From an uncultured Pseudomonadota bacterium (GTDB taxonomy: Bacteria; Pseudomonadota; Gammaproteobacteria; Competibacterales; Competibacteraceae), in contig CAIMUS010000132.1 of NCBI GenBank assembly GCA_903844665.1, forward strand, positions 1 to 52,251: a stretch of DNA of 52,251 nucleotides, read 5' to 3'. The position numbers and the translations under genes are program-made. The notes under the pieces are model-generated. The model was not told where the DNA came from, did no database searches, and saw only the letters and a list, made by a program, of their open reading frames with translations. This document shows, one piece after another, positions 1 to 8,023 of this stretch (within the stretch, counting starts at the first letter, position 1; every line of letters begins with the position of its first letter).

Positions 1-120
1 GATACACGCTTCTTTCAGGCTGGCCTCACGGCTTCCCCCTTGCGTTTCTCTACGGTTGTCGTCACTCTCTCCGGCAACCTCGTTTCAGGTTGCAAGTCTT
101 GGCCCATGCCGGGCACACTA

Positions 121-274
121 GGGTGCGCACCGCGCACCTTCTTTGGTGCGCATTGCGCACCCTACGGGATGGTGGTACCACCCGCCGGGATGGCTTATTT
201 GCCGGCCGGGAAACATGGCTGTTCCTGCCCATGCGGTGGGTTCTGGCACGGTGAATGGTGCGCGATGCGCACCC
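121..274. repeat. REP-like palindromes upstream of RAYT gene
   Basis: Three palindromes built on GGTGCGC..GCGCACC lie at 121-138, 145-162 and 257-274. The first two form a closely spaced pair, as in a BIME. The same unit recurs at 873-888, 947-988, 1671-1689, 7344-7360 and 18197-18214. The adjacent gene is a REP-associated tyrosine transposase, so these are probably its substrates. Nothing recognisable is seen in bases 1-120. Confidence 0.75.
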
Positions 275-293
275 TACCATTGGGCTTATCCTT

Positions 294-860
294 ATGCCGA
301 ATTATCGCCGCTGCTATGTGCCCGGCGGCTCCTATTTCTTCACAGTGGTGACGGAACGGCGGGCTTCGATTTTGGGAACTGATTTGGCGCGGGATCTGTT
401 ACGGGCGGCGTTTCGGGATTGTTTCGACCGCTGGCCGCCATTCCAGGTGGATGCGCTGGTCATGCTACGCGATCACCTGCACGCCATCTGGACCCTACCA
501 CCGGGCGACACCGATTATTCCAAACGTTGGGGCGCTATCAAAAAACACTTCACCCAATCCTGGCTGGCGCGCGGCGGTGCGGAAAAACCGCTCACTGCCT
601 CCCGTCAATCCCGACGTCGGCGGGGCGTGTGGCAACGGGGCTTTTGGGAACATACCCTGCGCGACGAACGGGATTATGCGCGCCATTTCGATTACCTCCA
701 CTACAACCCGGTCAAACATGGTTTGGTGGAATGCCCCCGAGACTGGCCCTATTCCACTTTTCACCGCTGGGTTAAATTGGGCGCCTATGATTCGCACTGG
801 GGTTGCCCTTCCGGTGGAATACCCGACTTCGCCGATCTGGCGGAAACGGTCGGGGAATGA
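294..860 (+). CDS. REP-associated tyrosine transposase (RAYT, IS200-like Y1 transposase)
   Basis: This is a 188-residue single-domain HUH endonuclease of the Y1_Tnp/RAYT type. Such enzymes nick and join single-stranded DNA at REP palindromes. The metal-binding HUH signature is read as DHLHAIW in the first half of the protein. The likely catalytic tyrosine is in [10 protein letters not shown] near the C-terminus, a typical RAYT segment. The start at 294 ([16 protein letters not shown]) is chosen because RAYT proteins begin with this RR.Y.PGG..FFT pattern; the longer frame from 255 would start inside a REP. REP palindromes flank the gene on both sides. The protein looks complete and possibly active. 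Confidence 0.88.
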   Translation: MPNYRRCYVPGGSYFFTVVTERRASILGTDLARDLLRAAFRDCFDRWPPFQVDALVMLRDHLHAIWTLPPGDTDYSKRWGAIKKHFTQSWLARGGAEKPLTASRQSRRRRGVWQRGFWEHTLRDERDYARHFDYLHYNPVKHGLVECPRDWPYSTFHRWVKLGAYDSHWGCPSGGIPDFADLAETVGE

Positions 861-872
861 GGTAAGGTGAAT

Positions 873-988
873 GGTGCGCGATGCGCACTACCAGCTACCA
901 GCTACCAGCTATCTTTCCCTGTATCATGACCTAATGAAGCCAGATAGGTGCGCACCGCGCACCTTCTTCTGGTGCGCTATGCGCACTA
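873..988. repeat. REP-like palindromes downstream of RAYT gene
   Basis: Palindromes of the same GGTGCGC..GCGCACC family are at 873-888 and, as a double unit, at 947-988. The double unit repeats the spacing of the pair at 121-162. Between them is a short direct repeat of CCAGCTA (about 890-911). Confidence 0.72.
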
Positions 989-1076
989 CAGGAGCTACAG
1001 GAACTGGAAGGCGGCTGATTGACACGGGTCTGATGCGGGGCGATGATGTTCTCAGACCGTTGACCGGAGCGGGGCG

Positions 1077-1358
1077 ATGGACTTCGAGTGGGATGACGTC
1101 AAGGCGGAGTCGAACGAGCGGAAGCACGGCGTGTCCTTCGCCGAGGCGATGACCGCGTTCGCCGACCCGCTATCGCTCACCGGCTATGACCCGGACCACT
1201 CCGAAGACGAGGACCGCTACATCACTATGGGCTTGTCTGCCACCGGGCGGCTGCTGTTGGTGTCGCACACTGACTCTGGCGAGAAAGTGCGGATCATCAG
1301 CGCCCGCAAGGCGAACCAGAGTGAGCGGAGAGACTACGAAGATGGCAACTTCCCATGA
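1077..1358 (+). CDS. BrnT-like ribonuclease toxin
   Basis: This is a 93-residue BrnT/DUF497-family protein. BrnT toxins are RelE-fold ribonucleases. The family pattern is clear: an N-terminal FEWDDVKAESNERKHGVSF, then a DP..LTGYDPDHSEDEDRYITMG segment, and a C-terminal RIISARKAN.SERRDYE. It overlaps the following gene by 17 bases, so the two are probably co-translated as a toxin-antitoxin pair. The partner is not a classical BrnA. A second BrnT is found at 50809-51072. Confidence 0.85.
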   Translation: MDFEWDDVKAESNERKHGVSFAEAMTAFADPLSLTGYDPDHSEDEDRYITMGLSATGRLLLVSHTDSGEKVRIISARKANQSERRDYEDGNFP

Positions 1359-1584
1359 CGAGACCGGGCCGATTGACGACGAGTTGCGGCCCAACTACGA
1401 CTTCCGTGCACTGCGAGGGGTGGTGCGGGGTAAGTACGCCGCGCGGTACCGCGAACGGCTGCGAGTGGTACGGCTGGCCGACGACGTGGCTGCAGCGTTC
1501 GCGGACGAAGCGGCGGTCAACAACGCACTGCGGGAATACCTGCGGGGCCACCCCGCCGAGCTCGTAGCTCGTAGGTTGCCGTGA
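1342..1584 (+). CDS. Antitoxin-like protein partnered with BrnT-like toxin
   Basis: This is an 80-residue acidic protein. The central YDFRALRGVVRGKYAARY and the following V..L..DVA..F.D..AVN.ALR match a small-protein family that commonly sits beside BrnT or RelE-type toxins. The start at 1342 lies inside the toxin gene, and the overlap suggests translational coupling. By position it is the antitoxin. No ribbon-helix-helix could be defined with certainty, so its DNA-binding role is inferred. Confidence 0.7.
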   Translation: MATSHDETGPIDDELRPNYDFRALRGVVRGKYAARYRERLRVVRLADDVAAAFADEAAVNNALREYLRGHPAELVARRLP

Positions 1585-1670
1585 AAATCACGATTGGCTC
1601 TGCACCGGCTGGATTTTCATCCATAGGGGCGCCGAGATAAATCGGCATGACCGTTGGGGTGAACCGGGTA

Positions 1671-1754
1671 GGGTGCGCACCGCACACCTATTTCGCGTTT
1701 CGCGCCGGGTAGCGCGTAGGATGCGGTGAGGTACGAACCGCATCGCTCGCGGGG
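1671..1754. repeat. Two REP-like elements of different families
   Basis: A GGGTGCGCACCGCACACC element (1671-1689) is followed by a second type at 1716-1754, reading CGTAGGATGCGGTGAGG then ACGAACCGCATCGCTCG. The second type recurs at 5382-5418, 6213-6250 and 6316-6345. Both lie between the antitoxin gene and tssH. No gene is seen in 1585-1806. Confidence 0.7.
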
Positions 1755-1806
1755 TACAAGCTTAGGTTTTGCAACAATTCAATAGCTTTTCAAAGGTGGA
1801 AATCGA

Positions 1807-4563
1807 ATGGCGGAAATCAATCGGGTCGCCCTGTTCGGCAAACTGAACAGCCTGGGTTACAAGGCGATTGAAAGCGCCACCGTGTTCTGCAAACTACGGG
1901 GCAATCCGTATGTGGAACTGGCGCACTGGTTCAACCAGATTCTGCAATTGCAGGACTCCGACCTGCACCGGATTCTCAAGGAATTCGCGGTCAACCCTTC
2001 CCGACTGGCCAAGGATTTCACCGAGAGTCTGGACCGGCTGCCACGCGGGTCCACCTCCATTTCCGATCTGTCCTCCCATGTGGAAGAGGCGGTCGAACGG
2101 GGCTGGGTGTATGGCACGCTCCTGTTCGGCGACTCCCAGGTCCGCACCGGCCATCTGGTGGTGGGCATCCTTAAAACCCCCGGCCTACGCAACGGCCTGC
2201 TCGGTATTTCCAGCGAGTTCGAGAAGGTCAAGCTGGATACCCTGACCGATCGCTTCAACGAGATTGTCGGCGCCTCCCCGGAAGCGGCCCTGCGCGCCAC
2301 CGACGGCTTTCAGACCGGCGGCGGCGCGGTTCCCGGTGAAGCCAGCGAGGCCATGGCGCCGGCGCCGATGGGCAAGCAGGAAGCCTTGCAGCGGTTCACG
2401 GTGGATCTGACCGCCCAGGCCCGGCAGGGCAAGATCGATCCCGTGGTCGGGCGCGACGAGGAAATCCGCCAGATCGTCGATATCCTGATGCGCCGCCGCC
2501 AGAACAACCCCATCCTGACCGGCGAGGCGGGCGTGGGTAAAACCGCCGTGGTCGAAGGCTTCGCCCTACGCATCGTGGCCGGCGACGTGCCGCCGCCCTT
2601 GCAGAATGTGACCCTGCGGACCTTGGATGTGGGCCTGCTGCAGGCCGGCGCCAGCATGAAAGGTGAGTTTGAAAACCGCCTGCGCTCGGTGATCGATGAA
2701 GTGCAGTCCTCCCCCAAACCGATCATTTTATTCATCGACGAGGCCCATACACTGGTGGGGGCGGGCGGCGCCGCCGGCACCGGCGATGCCGCCAACCTGC
2801 TCAAGCCCGCCCTGGCGCGCGGCACTCTGCGCACCGTGGCCGCCACCACTTGGTCGGAATATAAGAAATACATCGAAAAAGATCCCGCCCTGACCCGGCG
2901 CTTCCAGGTCGTTCAGGTGCTGGAGCCGGGCGAGGAAAAGGCCATTCTGATGATGCGCGGCGTGGCCTCCACCCTGGAGAAGCATCACCGGGTGCAGATC
3001 CTGGATGAGGCGCTCGAAGCCGCCGTCAAGCTGTCTCACCGCTATATTCCCGCCCGCCAGTTACCCGACAAGTCCGTGAGCCTGCTCGACACCGCCGGCG
3101 CGCGCGTCGCCATCAGCCAGCACGCGGTGCCTCCTGAGGTGGACGACTCCCGCAGGCGCATTCAGGCGCTGAATACCGAGTTGGAAATCATCGGCCGGGA
3201 GACCGCGGTCGGCATGGATACCGCCCTGCGCGAGGCCGCCGCGAGGGATAAGCTTGCCGCCGAACAGACCAGACTGGAACAATTGGATGCCCGCTGGCAG
3301 GTCGAGAAGGAGTTGGTGGACCAGATTCTCACGCTACGCGGCAAACTGCGCGGCGACCTTGGCAAGGTGGAGGGCACCCAGAGCAAGCTGGAGCAGGCCG
3401 CCGACGCCGTCGCGCCGGGCACCGTGGTCGATAAGCCCACCGGCCTGGATACGGCCCAGCCGGACGCCGCCGAACGCGCCGCCTGGCTGGCGGAACTGAA
3501 GGAGTTACAGGCGAAGTTGCATGATTACCAGGGCGAAACGCCGCTGATCCTGCCGACGGTGGATCATCAGGCGGTCGCCTCCGTGGTCGAGGACTGGACC
3601 GGCATCCCGGTCGGGCGCATGGTCAGGAACGAGATCGACACCATTCTCAAGCTGCCCGATCTCCTGGAACAGCGCATCATCGGCCAGCGGCATGCGCTGG
3701 AGATGATCGCGCGCCGCATCCAGACCTCGCGGGCGGGGCTGGACAATCCCAACAAGCCCATCGGCGTGTTTCTGCTGGCCGGTTCCTCCGGCGTCGGCAA
3801 GACGGAAACGGCGCTCGCCCTGGCCGAGGCCCTTTATGGTGGCGAGCAGAACGTCATCACCATCAACATGAGCGAGTTCCAGGAGGCGCATACGGTCTCG
3901 ACGCTGAAAGGCGCGCCTCCCGGCTATGTGGGCTACGGCGAGGGCGGCGTGCTCACCGAGGCGGTGCGGCGGCGGCCTTACAGCGTGGTGCTGCTGGACG
4001 AGGTGGAAAAGGCCCATCCGGATGTGCACGAAATCTTCTTTCAGGTGTTCGACAAGGGCTGGATGGAAGACGGCGAGGGCCGGCTGATCGATTTCAAGCA
4101 CACGCTGATTCTGCTGACCACTAACGTCGGCACCGATCTGATCATGAATCTGTGCAAGGACCCTGACTTGATGCCCGAACCCGAGGGCATCGCCAAGGCC
4201 CTGCGCGAACCGCTGCTGAAAGCCTTTCCCGCCGCCCTGCTGGGCCGGCTGGTGGTGATTCCGTATTACCCGTTGAACGACGAGATTATCGGCGCCATCG
4301 CCCGGCTGCAACTCGGTCGCATCGAGAAGCGCATCCGCGAGCAGCACCGAGTGCCGTTCAGCTATGACGACGCGGTGGTCAAGCTGATCGTCAGCCGCTG
4401 CACCGAACTGGAAAGCGGCGGGCGGATGATCGATGCGATTTTAACCAATACCGTTTTACCGAGGATCAGTCAGGAATTTTTGACCCGGATAATGGAAGGC
4501 AAGCCGGTGGAGCGGGTGCAGATCAAGGTCGAGAATGGAGAGTTTGGGTATGGGTTTGAGTGA
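1807..4563 (+). CDS. tssH: Type VI secretion ATPase TssH (ClpV)
   Basis: This is a 918-residue AAA+ unfoldase with two nucleotide-binding domains. ClpV disassembles contracted TssB/TssC sheaths so the type VI apparatus can be recycled. An N-terminal Clp_N domain covers roughly residues 1-150. The first Walker A is GEAGVGKT (239-246) with Walker B LFIDEAHT (about 308). A coiled-coil middle region follows. The second Walker A is GSSGVGKT (659-666) with Walker B VVLLDEVEKAH (about 728). The pattern of the N-domain and the ending GEFGYGFE fit ClpV rather than ClpB. The ATG at 1807 follows AAAGGTGG. No other tss gene is in the window; the next gene may encode an effector. Confidence 0.93.
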   Translation: MAEINRVALFGKLNSLGYKAIESATVFCKLRGNPYVELAHWFNQILQLQDSDLHRILKEFAVNPSRLAKDFTESLDRLPRGSTSISDLSSHVEEAVERGWVYGTLLFGDSQVRTGHLVVGILKTPGLRNGLLGISSEFEKVKLDTLTDRFNEIVGASPEAALRATDGFQTGGGAVPGEASEAMAPAPMGKQEALQRFTVDLTAQARQGKIDPVVGRDEEIRQIVDILMRRRQNNPILTGEAGVGKTAVVEGFALRIVAGDVPPPLQNVTLRTLDVGLLQAGASMKGEFENRLRSVIDEVQSSPKPIILFIDEAHTLVGAGGAAGTGDAANLLKPALARGTLRTVAATTWSEYKKYIEKDPALTRRFQVVQVLEPGEEKAILMMRGVASTLEKHHRVQILDEALEAAVKLSHRYIPARQLPDKSVSLLDTAGARVAISQHAVPPEVDDSRRRIQALNTELEIIGRETAVGMDTALREAAARDKLAAEQTRLEQLDARWQVEKELVDQILTLRGKLRGDLGKVEGTQSKLEQAADAVAPGTVVDKPTGLDTAQPDAAERAAWLAELKELQAKLHDYQGETPLILPTVDHQAVASVVEDWTGIPVGRMVRNEIDTILKLPDLLEQRIIGQRHALEMIARRIQTSRAGLDNPNKPIGVFLLAGSSGVGKTETALALAEALYGGEQNVITINMSEFQEAHTVSTLKGAPPGYVGYGEGGVLTEAVRRRPYSVVLLDEVEKAHPDVHEIFFQVFDKGWMEDGEGRLIDFKHTLILLTTNVGTDLIMNLCKDPDLMPEPEGIAKALREPLLKAFPAALLGRLVVIPYYPLNDEIIGAIARLQLGRIEKRIREQHRVPFSYDDAVVKLIVSRCTELESGGRMIDAILTNTVLPRISQEFLTRIMEGKPVERVQIKVENGEFGYGFE

Positions 4564-4662
4564 ACCCTGTTAATGCATGCGGCGAAATACGCTGCGCTAT
4601 TCCGCCCTATGCGGGCTGTAAGCGTTTATTAGTTTTAAATGCGATAACTGAGAGATAATACC

Positions 4663-5352
4663 ATGCCACTCACTGCGGCTGAGATTTTAAGAGAAATGCG
4701 CGCGAATCCGCTGACTTTCTTTCGTCATTATTGGTTGACTATAGCCGGAGGCCAAGTAGGGGTCCCTTCCGATGTGGCCACTTTTTCATTTTTGGATCAA
4801 GCCGCTAATACCCATGGATTCACCACTGGTATTAGCGGCTTACTCGGCAGAACGAAAGACCGTCCGGCGATACGCTTTACCAAACAGCAGGGAGTCGCGC
4901 TGCCCAATCCTGATATAAATAATGGATTTTTCAATGCCTATTATGTTGCGATGATGCAGGATGAGAATGACCTCATTAATGCGCATTATGCATTACCACG
5001 TAATGGGCCCACTTCGGATGCCAATCCGGATATTATGTTGACCTCACAGTTATCGGGTTGCACGTTTGGCATTGGTACTCAAGCCGAAGGCGCGCAATTG
5101 GTGACGCATATACAGCCAAACCCAGGGCTTGGTGCTGTAAGAGAACACCTTGGTGTTACTGTGCGGAACCAATTGGCGGATGGTATTGATTCTGTTTTCG
5201 AGAGAGAGGCACAGAATGAAGACACTGGATATGGAAACCAAGGCAACAGAGCGACGATTATTGGAATTCGAATAGATAATCGTTGGAATTTTTATGTTCA
5301 GTGTTATGCCGGCGGTGGTATGGGTCCGTTGTTGGAAGCCAGGAAGTTGTGA
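4663..5352 (+). CDS. Putative LSGC-motif glutamine deamidase-like protein, possible T6SS effector
   Basis: This is a 229-residue protein with no signal peptide or membrane segment. Its most telling part is LTSQLSGCTFGIG followed by LVTHIQ. This gives T127, the C133 of an LSGC motif, and H149. The CNF1/BLF1 deamidase toxins share an LSGC motif whose cysteine pairs with a downstream histidine (C866/H881 in CNF1, C94/H106 with T88 in BLF1). The length is close to BLF1 (211 residues). The gene is AT-richer than tssH and starts 99 bases after it, which suggests acquired cargo. Function as a deamidase or effector is inference from motif and neighbourhood; overall similarity to known toxins was not established. 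No immunity gene is obvious. Confidence 0.55.
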   Translation: MPLTAAEILREMRANPLTFFRHYWLTIAGGQVGVPSDVATFSFLDQAANTHGFTTGISGLLGRTKDRPAIRFTKQQGVALPNPDINNGFFNAYYVAMMQDENDLINAHYALPRNGPTSDANPDIMLTSQLSGCTFGIGTQAEGAQLVTHIQPNPGLGAVREHLGVTVRNQLADGIDSVFEREAQNEDTGYGNQGNRATIIGIRIDNRWNFYVQCYAGGGMGPLLEARKL

Positions 5353-5381
5353 TGTTTTACGGAATAGCCGGGTAGAGTCCG

Positions 5382-5459
5382 CGTAGGATGCGGTGAGGCA
5401 CGAACCGCATCGCTCGCGTTCGCGTAGGGCGAAGTAGCGCAGCGTATTCCGCCGCATGG
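5382..5459. repeat. REP-like element
   Basis: A GTAGGATGCGGTGAGG..CGAACCGCATCGCTCGCG unit (5382-5418) is followed by a GCGCAGCGTATTCCGCC palindromic half. The latter has a counterpart just after tssH at about 4581-4612 (GAAATACGCTGCGCTATTC). The 5353-5468 gap holds no other feature. Confidence 0.65.
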
Positions 5460-5468
5460 AAACGTGGG

Positions 5469-5576
5469 ATGACAGGACATGTGGACAAGGGCAGTAAAAT
5501 CCGGATGCTGGAAGACAAATCCATCGGGCGGGTGCATGTGACTGTACAGGCAGGGGATTTTGGTTATGGGTTTGAG
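5469..5576 (+). pseudogene. Remnant of a tssH/clpV 3' end
   Basis: The in-frame translation here reads IRMLEDKSIGRVHVTVQAG and then DFGYGFE. It aligns with the end of the intact TssH, IMEGKPVERVQIKVENG then EFGYGFE. Only about 30 codons of similarity remain, and the frame runs on without the stop that ends tssH. It is best read as a decayed second tssH 3' end, left on the far side of the inserted 229-aa gene. Confidence 0.6.
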
Positions 5577-5583
5577 CAAGCGA

Positions 5584-6207
5584 ATGATTCAGAAAAACCA
5601 GAGCAGAGAAGACTGCCTCCAAACGGCTCTGATTCTGCATTGGCCGGGATCGCTGCGTTTGAGCGATAACCAGTTTTATGAATTTTGCAGAGCTAACGAG
5701 GCATGGCGGATTGAACGGACAACCCAGGGAGATTGCGTGATTATGGCGCTAACCGGGGGTGAGACCAGTTGGAGAAATTCCAGGCTGATTACCTTGTTAT
5801 CCCTATGGGCCGATGGTGAGGGTAGCGGCGTGGTTTTCGACTCCTCGGGTGGATTTATTCTGCCGGATGGAGCGGTGCTCTCGCCGGATGTCTCCTGGGT
5901 GAGACGATCGCGGCTGGCGGCTTTGACGGCCGAACAGAAAGCGCAGTTTATTCCGCTGTGTCCGGACTTCGTCATCGAATTACGTTCTCCCAGCGACCGG
6001 TTGAGTGACTTGCAGGACAAAATGCGGCAGTACCTGAATAATGGAGCGCGCCTGGGCTGGCTGATCGATTCCGAAATCCGGCAAGTTTATGTGTATACGC
6101 CGGGTCATCCGGCTGAGTGTCGGGATAATCCGGAACGCTTGTCGGGTGAACCGGTTTTGCAAGGGTTTGTGCTGGATTTAAAGGGAGTTTGGGAAGTTGG
6201 GTTTTGA
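5584..6207 (+). CDS. Uma2 family endonuclease (DUF820, PD-(D/E)XK fold)
   Basis: This is a Uma2/DUF820-type protein of about 207 residues. The family hallmarks are LRLSDNQFYEFCRANEAWRIE near the start, the central SPDVSWVRRSR, and the nuclease-like core FVIELRSPSDRLSDLQDKM with YLNNGARLGWLID. These are putative PD-(D/E)XK nucleases of unknown role, often in many copies in cyanobacteria and filamentous gammaproteobacteria. The start is uncertain: ATG 5584 is used, but codons at 5560 and 5566 are in frame. The upstream part overlaps the tssH remnant in another frame. A second Uma2 gene is at 23603-24316. Confidence 0.82.
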   Translation: MIQKNQSREDCLQTALILHWPGSLRLSDNQFYEFCRANEAWRIERTTQGDCVIMALTGGETSWRNSRLITLLSLWADGEGSGVVFDSSGGFILPDGAVLSPDVSWVRRSRLAALTAEQKAQFIPLCPDFVIELRSPSDRLSDLQDKMRQYLNNGARLGWLIDSEIRQVYVYTPGHPAECRDNPERLSGEPVLQGFVLDLKGVWEVGF

Positions 6208-6212
6208 GCAAG

Positions 6213-6345
6213 CGTAGAATGCGGTGAGGCACGAACCGCATCGCTCGCGGGGAGATTGCGCGACCGATGCGGTTGGCGCCGCATCCTACAAGCCCCCGTG
6301 GCCCGCGTAGCAAGCGTAGGATGCGGTGAGGTACGAACCGCGTCC
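6213..6345. repeat. Cluster of three REP-like elements
   Basis: Units at 6213-6250 and 6316-6345 share GATGCGGTGAGG or GAATGCGGTGAGG followed by ACGAACCGC. Between them, 6256-6292 carries an inverted copy (GATGCGGTTGGCGCCGCATC). The stretch 6346-6496 holds no recognisable gene. Confidence 0.68.
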
Positions 6346-6496
6346 GGAGGAAAGGGGTCACGGAGGAAAGGGGTCAAGTTTAGCATTATAGCAATGTTGT
6401 CTTGAGAGCATAGCGGATGGTAGGATGAGTAGGCCCTGCTATGTTGAGAGTGCAGGTAGGGGCTTGGAAGGGCATTCTTCCTAACGAGTCTGTCTG

Positions 6497-6557
6497 CCCT
6501 AACCGAACGCTCCAGCCGACCGATTGACGCCGGTTGGCTGAGCTTCGATTGTTAGGT
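6497..6557 (+). repeat. attC-like recombination site (upstream of cassette-like gene)
   Basis: The segment starts with CCCTAAC and ends with GTTAGGT, fitting the RYYYAAC...GTTRRRY boundary of integron attC sites except for the first base. Inside, CAGCCGACC and GGTTGGCTG form a paired stem around a 10-base loop, flanked by CGCTC and GAGCTTCG. This is the usual imperfect palindrome of attC. No integron integrase gene is in the window. Confidence 0.6.
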
Positions 6558-6586
6558 GTGGCAACAGTTGAAATAGGTATAAACCC

Positions 6587-7192
6587 ATGTCATATAGCGA
6601 TTTCACTCTAAAAAGAGCAAAAGATGAGTTTGGATTAAATGTGATTGAAGACAAAGACTTGTTTTCAAAAATACCAGAAACACAAATCAGTGAATATTTA
6701 TCAATTACACTAAGCTACAATGTTCCTCTTGCGATGGCCGTTGGAACCGAGAAGGCCCGCTCAGAATTTATAATTGCAAATGTTTTGCTGGAAGTCAGGA
6801 AAATATTAGATAATAAAATTAGTTTGTTCTCTGGCATTATTATGGATGTTGACAAAGAAAAAGGGTTGACAGGGTTCTGTGATTTTATTATTAGCAAATC
6901 ACAAGAACAATTTTATGTGAGCGCTCCTATTATTGCTATTGTTGAAGCAAAAAATGAAAATATTGTCGGTGGCTTAGGGCAGTGCATAGCAGAAATGTAT
7001 GCATCAAGGATATTCAATGACAGAGAAGGCTTACAGTTGCCAGCAATATACGGGGCAGTGACAACTGGGAATACATGGAAATTCCTGAAGCAGGAGGGCA
7101 ACAATGTGTACGTTGATCTTCAGGAATATCATATTGCAAATGCGAATAAGATTGTTGCGATTTTGGTGGGAATGGTAAACCAAAACGCCTAA
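6587..7192 (+). CDS. Unknown protein with PD-(D/E)XK-like core, cassette-like gene
   Basis: This is a 201-residue protein of unknown function in distinctly AT-rich DNA. The segment LTGFCDFIIS followed by IIAIVEAKNE resembles the D...ExK core of PD-(D/E)XK nucleases. The later GLGQCIAEMYAS suits a Q-containing helix seen in several such families. There is no signal peptide. The start is ATG 6587, about 30 bases after the attC-like GTTAGGT. The stop codon lies inside GCCTAAC, a hallmark of integron gene cassettes. The nuclease assignment is tentative. Confidence 0.65.
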   Translation: MSYSDFTLKRAKDEFGLNVIEDKDLFSKIPETQISEYLSITLSYNVPLAMAVGTEKARSEFIIANVLLEVRKILDNKISLFSGIIMDVDKEKGLTGFCDFIISKSQEQFYVSAPIIAIVEAKNENIVGGLGQCIAEMYASRIFNDREGLQLPAIYGAVTTGNTWKFLKQEGNNVYVDLQEYHIANANKIVAILVGMVNQNA

Positions 7193-7237
7193 CTTGGTGC
7201 TCCAGCGGATTCCGCTAACACTCCGCCACTGAGCTTT
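7187..7237 (+). repeat. Degenerate or truncated attC-like site
   Basis: GCCTAAC (7187-7193) overlaps the stop of the preceding gene. It is followed by GCTCCAGCGGA and TCCGCCACTGAGC, which can pair imperfectly. The expected GTTRRRY end is missing, so the site looks decayed or interrupted. Confidence 0.45.
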
Positions 7238-7257
7238 CATATTATCGCGCCGGGAAA

Positions 7258-7340
7258 AGCTCGGCGTTTCTTGCGGGGTGAAAGTCCCCTTCGGGTAAGG
7301 GCTAGCCACCCACCCGTATCGAGCCAGGTAGCCAGCGGCA
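7258..7340 (+). other. Possible group II intron domain I fragment
   Basis: The run GGGGTGAAAGTCCCC, then GGGCTAGCC and CAGGTAGCCAGCGGCAA, resembles the 5' structured part of bacterial group II introns. No reverse transcriptase and no domain V are seen, so at most a remnant is present. A REP unit follows at 7344-7360. Confidence 0.3.
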
Positions 7341-7489
7341 ATTGGTGCGCAATGCGCACCTTACTATTACTTTTTCCGAACCCTGGTTTGAAAGGTGAGC
7401 CGTGCCCACCCTACAAGACTGGCATCATTACAATGCCGCACTGGGGTGCGGCGCTCCCAGGGCGCCAGCGGCAATGAATGTCTGGATAA

Positions 7490-8023
7490 CCATTATCGGG
7501 ACCATCTGGCCCAACCGATGATCATGGCCCTGATGACGCTTGGTTTGAGTTTGCTCTGGCCGATGCAGGGCCTGGCTTCCTTGGGGAGATCAAGCGTGTC
7601 GGTATGTCGATTGATAACGATCGCGAAGCGATTGAGTGGTGCATCCAACCAGGGAACTCGACTAAGAAACGACTCCCTCAATCCGATTGGGCGCAGAGGA
7701 TGCCTGCCGATATTACAAATAATCCTTTGAAAGGTATAGAGAAAACCACCTTAGCCGGAGAGGATAATCACCACCAGGGATTGGGGTTGGATAAGCTGAT
7801 CCAGTTGGTCAAGACGTTCGCGGGGATGCTATGGCTGGCGTCAGGTGACCAAGCTTTAATAATGGAACATAACGGTCAAAGCGGGTATATTGATTTAGAG
7901 ATACCTTGGAAAGGCGTCGCTTTGGCCTGCCGGTTCAGGTTGTCGCTGGTCAATAATCTACCTACTCAAACTACCCCTAACCAGCGGATCGAGCAGATTA
8001 AACAATCTTTGAGGAGGGCATGA
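7490..8023 (+). pseudogene. Decayed ATP-binding (HATPase_c) protein, N-terminus lost or frameshifted
   Basis: The open frame after the stop at 7487-7489 encodes DDAWFEFALADAGPGF, a match to the D.G.G ATP-lid box of GHKL ATPases. Further on comes HHQGLGLDKLIQLVKTF, the second glycine box, and a typical C-terminal strand pair. A helix that could be the N-box (ECLDNHYRDHL) lies just upstream in another frame, so a frameshift near 7490-7530 is likely. No good in-frame start is seen before ATG 7604, which would remove the D.G.G box. The stop overlaps the next start (ATGA), so the pair was once translationally coupled. It was probably a signalling ATPase partner of the DUF4325 protein. Confidence 0.6.

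Noticed and set aside
3505-4347. Long minus-strand open frame (280 codons)
   Set aside because: Antisense of tssH.
7395-7730. Open frame of 111 codons before the HATPase remnant
   Set aside because: It starts in REP sequence and crosses the HATPase in the wrong frame; only a short part may belong to the original gene.
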